Shown here: piece after piece, positions 6,051 to 10,278 of the stretch
Numbering within the stretch: the first letter of the stretch is position 1
Layout of the letters: each line of letters starts with the position of its first letter
NCBI GenBank assembly: GCA_910589115.1
Contig: CAJUSB010000115.1
Coordinates: 1 to 10,278 of the forward strand
DNA length: 10,278 bases
Direction: 5' to 3'
Origin: an uncultured Clostridia bacterium
GTDB lineage: Bacteria; Bacillota; Clostridia; Oscillospirales; Butyricicoccaceae
Notes under the pieces: generated by a model
Database searches by the model: none
What the model was told of the DNA's origin: nothing
The model's input: the letters and a program-made list of their open reading frames with translations, nothing else
Translations under genes and position numbers: made by a program

Positions 6051-6570
6051 GTTTCACTGCCGTAATGGTCAGGTTCTGTATGTTTGTACTTGATGTGTTC
6101 CGCAGGACAATCATGCATGGCGTTTCTGCTGTACCTTCATACCGCATGTGGTTTGTCCCTTTCCGGATAGGCACGGACACGGTCTTCCCATAGGCGAACG
6201 GTTCGCAGATGAAATTCAGATCGAATTCCCGCAGCATTTCCAGCGGATAATCCTGCACCTCGGCAGGGTCATACAGCTCTGCCATGTAATATTTATCCGG
6301 CTCATTCCAAAGCCGCAACACCGATTTCCGGCTCAGCTCATATACGACCTCCCGGAATTCGGCTTTCGTCATATGCCGCGTCAGCATACAGGATAGCCGC
6401 AACGTCCGCTCATCCCAGCAGTCAGCGCCGAAATCATATTGCCCGGAACGCCCTGGGATACTGATCTTTCGCGCACGCTTGGGAGGAAGGAAATAGTCAT
6501 AGGCTACGACCATCAGCCCCCATTCGTCTACGCTGTTGATCCCCCCAAACTGGAAGCTGTCTCCCGTCAT
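6040..6570 (-). CDS. Distal tail protein (Dit), short form ending within its C-terminal domain, 176 aa
   Basis: The order tape measure - this gene - hub, the N-terminal MTGDSFQFGGINSVDEWGLMVV, and KISIPGRSGQYDFG (35-48) identify a Sipho_tail/Dit protein. Dit forms the hexameric ring linking the tail tube to the hub and often carries host-binding inserts. The belt domain reaches to about residue 125 (FDLNFICEPFAYGK). The galectin-like C-terminal domain begins (RYEGTAETPCMIVLRNTSSTNIQNLTITAV) but stops at KRRR. Usual Dits are well above 200 residues. The missing closing strands appear at the end of the 294-aa gene, 1.46 kb downstream. The start ATG at 6570 overlaps the tape-measure TGA (ATGA); an AAGGGGG-like site lies upstream. 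Whether this short form folds alone, pairs with the other part, or is a relic cannot be told from sequence. Confidence 0.85.
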   Translation of the reverse strand: MTGDSFQFGGINSVDEWGLMVVAYDYFLPPKRARKISIPGRSGQYDFGADCWDERTLRLSCMLTRHMTKAEFREVVYELSRKSVLRLWNEPDKYYMAELYDPAEVQDYPLEMLREFDLNFICEPFAYGKTVSVPIRKGTNHMRYEGTAETPCMIVLRNTSSTNIQNLTITAVKRRR

Positions 6571-9500
6571 ATCGCTGGTATCCCCCTTCTGCGCATCTCA
6601 CGCGCCGTCTCTATGCCTAGCTGGCGGCTGATTTTCTTGATATCCGTTGGCTCGCTTGTCCCGTTGTAGGTCAGATTGATGACGATGCCGTTATCGTTGG
6701 TGACGGTTGACGGTTCGCTTGGGTATTTGTCGGCTGTGTAAGACGATGCCGCAAGTTTACCGCTGAACCCGCTGACTTCGGCGGCAACTGATAAATTCGC
6801 ATCATCAACCATATCTTGTAGCCGGTTCCGCATATCATCGTCCAGTTTCGGCATGGCTTTTTCTATGCCTACGCTAATTCCTGGTGGTATCCATGCACCA
6901 ACTTCGTCTGCAAAAAGTTTTGATGGAGAATTTATTTTTGCTGATTTCTTTGCGCTGTTAGCCATATCGGTACTGAGTTTAGCAGCAGCGTTGATTGCCG
7001 ATTGCCGGTTATCATTTATACCCTGCACAAGACCATCAACTGCGCTTCTGCCGTATCCTCGAAATGTTTCATTCATGCCGTGGAATTGATTCCCGGCACT
7101 GGAAGCAACGCTTCGTGCCGAGGATACCGCTAATGATTCTCCTGATTGAATTCCGCCCGCGAAATTTTGAGAAGCGGATTCACCGGCATTCGCAGCTCCG
7201 TACTGTACTTCCTGGAAATTTTTATTAGTTTGATCGGAAACCGATTTTGATGCGGCAGAAGCATAACCGGACTCGCCTTTTACTCCATCAGCAAATTCTT
7301 TCCCTGTGTCTTGGCCAGCTTTTTTTGCCCTCTCACGCGCTTTTTCAAGTTCTTCACCTGTGTACGCCGTAAACTTCGCAGTTGCATGAGAAACGCGCTC
7401 GCTGTTTTCTTCTATCCCATCAGAAAATCCATTTACAGTTGATTCACCGAAATTATACGCTGCATCCGGTAATTGCGAGAATCCATCTTCCATGCCATTT
7501 ACAATATCATTAGACACTTTTTTGGCATTATCTTTGCCAGAACTAAGGCCTCTCGAAAAACCGTCTGCTGTTTTTCTACCGGCTCCCTCCGCTTTTTCCG
7601 GAAGTCCAAGAAGGTCATGAAGGAACCAATCTGTAAAACCTGATATTGTATCCCAGATAGCATTCCATGCTCCTATTACCGCCTCTCGAAATTCTTCGTT
7701 TTTTTGGAAGAGCATTACTAGCGCGCCTACTAACGCCGAAACAGCCATTACAACCAAACCTATCGGATTCGCAGTCATTACAGCATTTAATACAGCTTGC
7801 GCAGCAGCAAGTATTTTTGCTTTCGCTGCCGCTAATGCAGCAGCAATAGAAAATCCAGACATAGCTTCTTGCAATACAGTCATAGCAGTAGAAACATTTG
7901 TAATAAGTTCTGCAATCGCAGAAACAGCCTTAAATGTTGCAAATGCCGCGGAGGCTCCGGAAACAGCAACTTCGAGATTGTTAAAAATAAATGACAGTCC
8001 TGGGATTTGCTCTGATATTGCGTTGCCAATCTCATCAATAATGGCGATAGCCGCACTCCATATTTGTGGCGCATTTTCAATAAGCGCTTGCGCTAGACCT
8101 GAAATGAGCATAATTGCGCTTTGCGTAATTTGAGGAAGAGCATTTGTGAATCCTTCAATAAGAGAATTGATAATTGTAACTGCCCCACCGACAATTGTAT
8201 CGGCATTATCCACAATTCCCTCAAGAAAAGCAGATATTGCTTGCAGTCCAATATCAACCAGCATCGGCATGTAAATTGCAAGTGAAGATGCAAAAAACGA
8301 AATTGTTTCAAATGCCTTTGATATAATTTGCGGAAGCGCAATAATGATGCCCTGTACAAGATTCCCTATAATACTCACGCCTGTTTGAATAATAGTAGGA
8401 ATTTCCTGGACGATTCCGTCCATTATGGAAGTGGCAATCTGCACACCCGCATCTAATAGGGAAGGAATAACGACTGATATGCCAGAAAGAAGATGGTTTA
8501 CAATATCAGCAGCTGCTTGGGCGATTCCCGGTAGTGCCTGAACAATACCAGAAATCAGCATCGAAATAATATTTGCGCCGGATTCAATTATTGCAACTGC
8601 ACCTATTGTTAGCATATTAATGCACGTATGTATTACTTCCAGTGCGCTCTTTGCAATAGCAGGCATCGCCTGAACCAAACCTTGGACAAATGATTCAACT
8701 ACATTCATCCCAGATGTAACTAGCATAGGATATCCAGCTAGTAGAGACTGGAGCAAATTAGAAATCATATCTGACCCAACTGTTAGTATTTGCGGAAGGT
8801 TTTGACGAAGATTATAGGCAAACAGCGTCATAACAGCAGAAGCTTTTGCAAAAAGATTTGGTGCACCACTTGTAATGCCTTGAATCAACATTTGAATCAG
8901 CTGACCGCCAACATCAATTATTGCTGTAAAACTTGTGGAAAGCGGATTGATAATTGATGCGATAATCTGTGGAACTGCTTTAGCAATCTGCGGAAGCGAG
9001 TAAATAATCCCATTGAATAAACTCGTTATTAGTTCAGCACCAGCGCCCAACATTGCTGGCAATGCACTTGAAATCAACTCGGATATTTGGCTAACCAGCA
9101 CAGGTGATGCTTTCTGAATTGCTTTGCCCAGTCCTGATAGTATTTGTGTTATGCGGGGGATGATATTGTCTGCGGCTGTGCTTGCGCTTTCTATAAGATT
9201 TTGTATAAGAACATCTAAATTCGCGTTTTCGTCTGCAATGCCAGTTACAAGGTTTGTCCATGCGGCTTTCGCGGCGTTTATGCTGCCTTCGATGGTTTCG
9301 GACGCTTCTTTTGCTGTCGTGCCGGTGATACCCATGCGCTCCTGCACAACGTGGATTGCTTCAATGATTTTATCGAACGAAACGTCATTGACGGTTTTCG
9401 CGGTGACTTCCATCGTGTCGCCGAGTACGCCGGAATCATTGATAAGACGCGCCATTTCCGCCTGTGTGCCGCCGTAGCCTAGTTTCAAATTATCAAGCAT

Positions 9501-9974
9501 TGTATAGTTCTGCTTGGCGAAGCCCTGATACGCTTCCTGAATGGAACCCATTGCAGTGCCCATCTTATTGGCGTTATCTGCCATATCTGTAATCGCTACA
9601 TGGGCGGTGTCTGCGGCGGCTTTCGTATCGCCTCCGAGACCCTGTAACAGGCTTGCCGAAAAGCTTGTCACGGTCTCCATGTATTCGTTTGCGGATAGAC
9701 CAGCGGTTTTGTATGCGTTGTTGGCGTAATCCATCACAACGCCGGAACTGCTCTTGAACAGCGTTTCTACGCCGCCTACAAGCTGTTCGTAGTTCGCATA
9801 AGCGTCAAGAGACCACTTTGCCAGAACACCGACGCCTGAGCTTGCCGCACCAACCGCAACAGACACACCTTTCATAGCCGTTCCCGCAACGCTGCCGAGT
9901 TTCCCTAACGCGCTCTTAAATTTTTCTACGTTTCCCTCAATATCAATAATGACGGAGCCGTCTGATTGTGCCAT
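6567..9974 (-). CDS. Tail tape measure protein, 1135 aa
   Basis: This is a TP901-type tape measure protein: it sets tail length, occupies the tube lumen and is delivered toward the cell during infection. N-terminal hallmarks are NYEQLVGGVETLF (61-73), NYTMLDNLKLGYGGTQAEMARLIND (156-180) and GSINAAKAAWTNLVTGI (about 230-246). Residues about 270-660 are a long hydrophobic helical repeat with units of roughly 20 residues (LPxI, G, II, L, GI; for example ISGIVQALPGIAQAAADIVNHLL). A hydrophobic segment follows with NPIGLVVMAVSALVGALVMLF (about 733-753) and NEEFREAV. The C-terminus carries repeated DGF/NGF/GIQSG segments and INSPSKLFADEVGAWIPPGISVGI (about 1009-1032), typical of family ends. The start is ATG at 9974 with AAGGTGGTG just upstream. 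Central coding sequence is visibly richer in A+T than both ends. At about 1.5 A per residue the tail would be near 170 nm. Confidence 0.95.
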   Translation of the reverse strand: MAQSDGSVIIDIEGNVEKFKSALGKLGSVAGTAMKGVSVAVGAASSGVGVLAKWSLDAYANYEQLVGGVETLFKSSSGVVMDYANNAYKTAGLSANEYMETVTSFSASLLQGLGGDTKAAADTAHVAITDMADNANKMGTAMGSIQEAYQGFAKQNYTMLDNLKLGYGGTQAEMARLINDSGVLGDTMEVTAKTVNDVSFDKIIEAIHVVQERMGITGTTAKEASETIEGSINAAKAAWTNLVTGIADENANLDVLIQNLIESASTAADNIIPRITQILSGLGKAIQKASPVLVSQISELISSALPAMLGAGAELITSLFNGIIYSLPQIAKAVPQIIASIINPLSTSFTAIIDVGGQLIQMLIQGITSGAPNLFAKASAVMTLFAYNLRQNLPQILTVGSDMISNLLQSLLAGYPMLVTSGMNVVESFVQGLVQAMPAIAKSALEVIHTCINMLTIGAVAIIESGANIISMLISGIVQALPGIAQAAADIVNHLLSGISVVIPSLLDAGVQIATSIMDGIVQEIPTIIQTGVSIIGNLVQGIIIALPQIISKAFETISFFASSLAIYMPMLVDIGLQAISAFLEGIVDNADTIVGGAVTIINSLIEGFTNALPQITQSAIMLISGLAQALIENAPQIWSAAIAIIDEIGNAISEQIPGLSFIFNNLEVAVSGASAAFATFKAVSAIAELITNVSTAMTVLQEAMSGFSIAAALAAAKAKILAAAQAVLNAVMTANPIGLVVMAVSALVGALVMLFQKNEEFREAVIGAWNAIWDTISGFTDWFLHDLLGLPEKAEGAGRKTADGFSRGLSSGKDNAKKVSNDIVNGMEDGFSQLPDAAYNFGESTVNGFSDGIEENSERVSHATAKFTAYTGEELEKARERAKKAGQDTGKEFADGVKGESGYASAASKSVSDQTNKNFQEVQYGAANAGESASQNFAGGIQSGESLAVSSARSVASSAGNQFHGMNETFRGYGRSAVDGLVQGINDNRQSAINAAAKLSTDMANSAKKSAKINSPSKLFADEVGAWIPPGISVGIEKAMPKLDDDMRNRLQDMVDDANLSVAAEVSGFSGKLAASSYTADKYPSEPSTVTNDNGIVINLTYNGTSEPTDIKKISRQLGIETAREMRRRGIPAI

Positions 9975-10003
9975 TGCATCACCACCTTATGCATCAGGAT
10001 TGA

Positions 10004-10245
10004 TTATGATTTTGCATTCACTTCCTTAAAACGGTCTGCAACATATTTTTTGATTGCCGTATCGCGTTCCAGCAGAGAGAGTTTGTGATCGATTGCCCCG
10101 CGTTCTGGAAGCTGATAGCGTTTACGGCGTTCTTCAAAATCCTTTTTCTGCTTCGCACTCATGCCTTTCGTGCTGCCGATCCGGTAATATACGCGCTGCT
10201 TAAAGGGTGTTTCGTCTGGAAGCCCTAGTGTATAGTCTTATTCAT
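10004..10245 (-). pseudogene. Small gene between upstream tail gene and tape measure, apparent -1 base frameshift near its start
   Basis: An open frame of 77 codons (10237-10004, beginning DYTLGLPDETPFKQRVYYRIG and ending FKEVNAKS) has no start codon and is preceded by an in-frame TAA at 10240. Just upstream, ATG at 10245 with AGGA at 10254-10251 begins M-N-K in another frame and stops after six codons. Adding a single base after the third codon would give MNKDYTLGLPDET..., an intact 80-aa charged protein in the right operon position. The simplest reading is a one-base deletion or sequencing error. An internal ATG at 10162 could give a 52-aa product but has only a poor ribosome site. I do not recognise the family. 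Position between the presumed tail assembly chaperone region and the tape measure suggests a tail assembly role, by inference only. Confidence 0.6.
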
Positions 10246-10247
10246 AT

Positions 10248-10277
10248 TTATCCTAATAAATTGTCTATTTCTAAGCG
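10248..10277 (-). CDS. Last codons of an upstream gene (5' part beyond window)
   Basis: The frame reads RLEIDNLLG and ends at TAA 10250-10248, two bases before the ATG of the next small gene. The position just upstream of the tape measure region is where a tail assembly chaperone gene normally ends. Only nine residues are visible, so the identity is inferred from order and the call is weak. Confidence 0.35.
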   Translation of the reverse strand, partial: RLEIDNLLG

Positions 10278-10278
10278 T

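Noticed and set aside
7880..8359. Leu-rich minus-strand open frames at 7880-8080 and 8093-8359
   Set aside because: Alternative-frame shadows of the hydrophobic repeat region of the tape measure gene.
10225..10278. Classical lambda G/GT-type -1 programmed frameshift of a tail assembly chaperone
   Set aside because: The upstream frame ends at 10248 and the downstream frame is blocked by a TAA at 10240-10238, so no single -1, +1 or -2 shift joins them; no slippery heptamer is seen.
1..10278. Diversity-generating retroelement, CRISPR, tRNA, insertion sequence, terminator or promoter
   Set aside because: No reverse transcriptase, template/variable repeat pair, regularly spaced repeats, transposase, T-tailed hairpin or convincing -35/-10 pair could be seen; gaps between genes are at most about 30 bases.

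Overview
The window is a stretch of the late structural operon of a siphovirus-type prophage or phage. All credible genes lie on the minus strand, so it reads from right to left. Tightly packed genes with 1-8 base overlaps, strong GGAGG-type Shine-Dalgarno sites, and TP901-type tape-measure, Dit and Tal-like families point to a Firmicutes host. A gut-type clostridium is likely, but this is inferred from style rather than from a marker gene. No integrase, lysis, replication or host gene is present.

In transcription order: (1) at 10278-10004, the last codons of an upstream gene and a small gene of about 80 codons that needs one extra base to be intact; (2) at 9974-6567, the 1135-aa tape measure protein; (3) at 6570-6040, a short distal tail protein (Dit) whose C-terminal galectin-like domain is cut off midway; (4) at 6036-5257, a GTG-started 259-aa protein made of two related tail-fibre-type domains; (5) at 5257-4373, a 294-aa protein of beta-type repeats whose last ~67 residues look like the missing end of Dit; (6) at 4372-2489 and 2496-742, two tandem paralogous tail-hub (Tal/minor structural protein) genes, each with five HxH motifs at nine-residue spacing before a shared C-terminal domain; (7) at 722-555, a 55-aa protein; (8) at 562-128, a TTG-started 144-aa protein with a fibre-connector-type domain and a coiled coil; (9) at 144-1, the beginning of a further gene carrying a run of ten G on its coding strand.

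Together these build the tail tube length ruler and the tail tip. The tape measure sets tail length. Dit would form the ring to which the hub attaches, the two hub paralogues would form or compete for the tip, and the inserted fibre/adhesin genes plus the downstream connector would supply host binding. The most unusual points are the apparent split of Dit around an inserted adhesin cassette, the duplicated hub with predicted metal-binding needle segments, and the homopolymer that could switch the last gene on and off.

There is no gene-free stretch over 300 bases, and I see no promoter, terminator, tRNA, CRISPR or insertion sequence.
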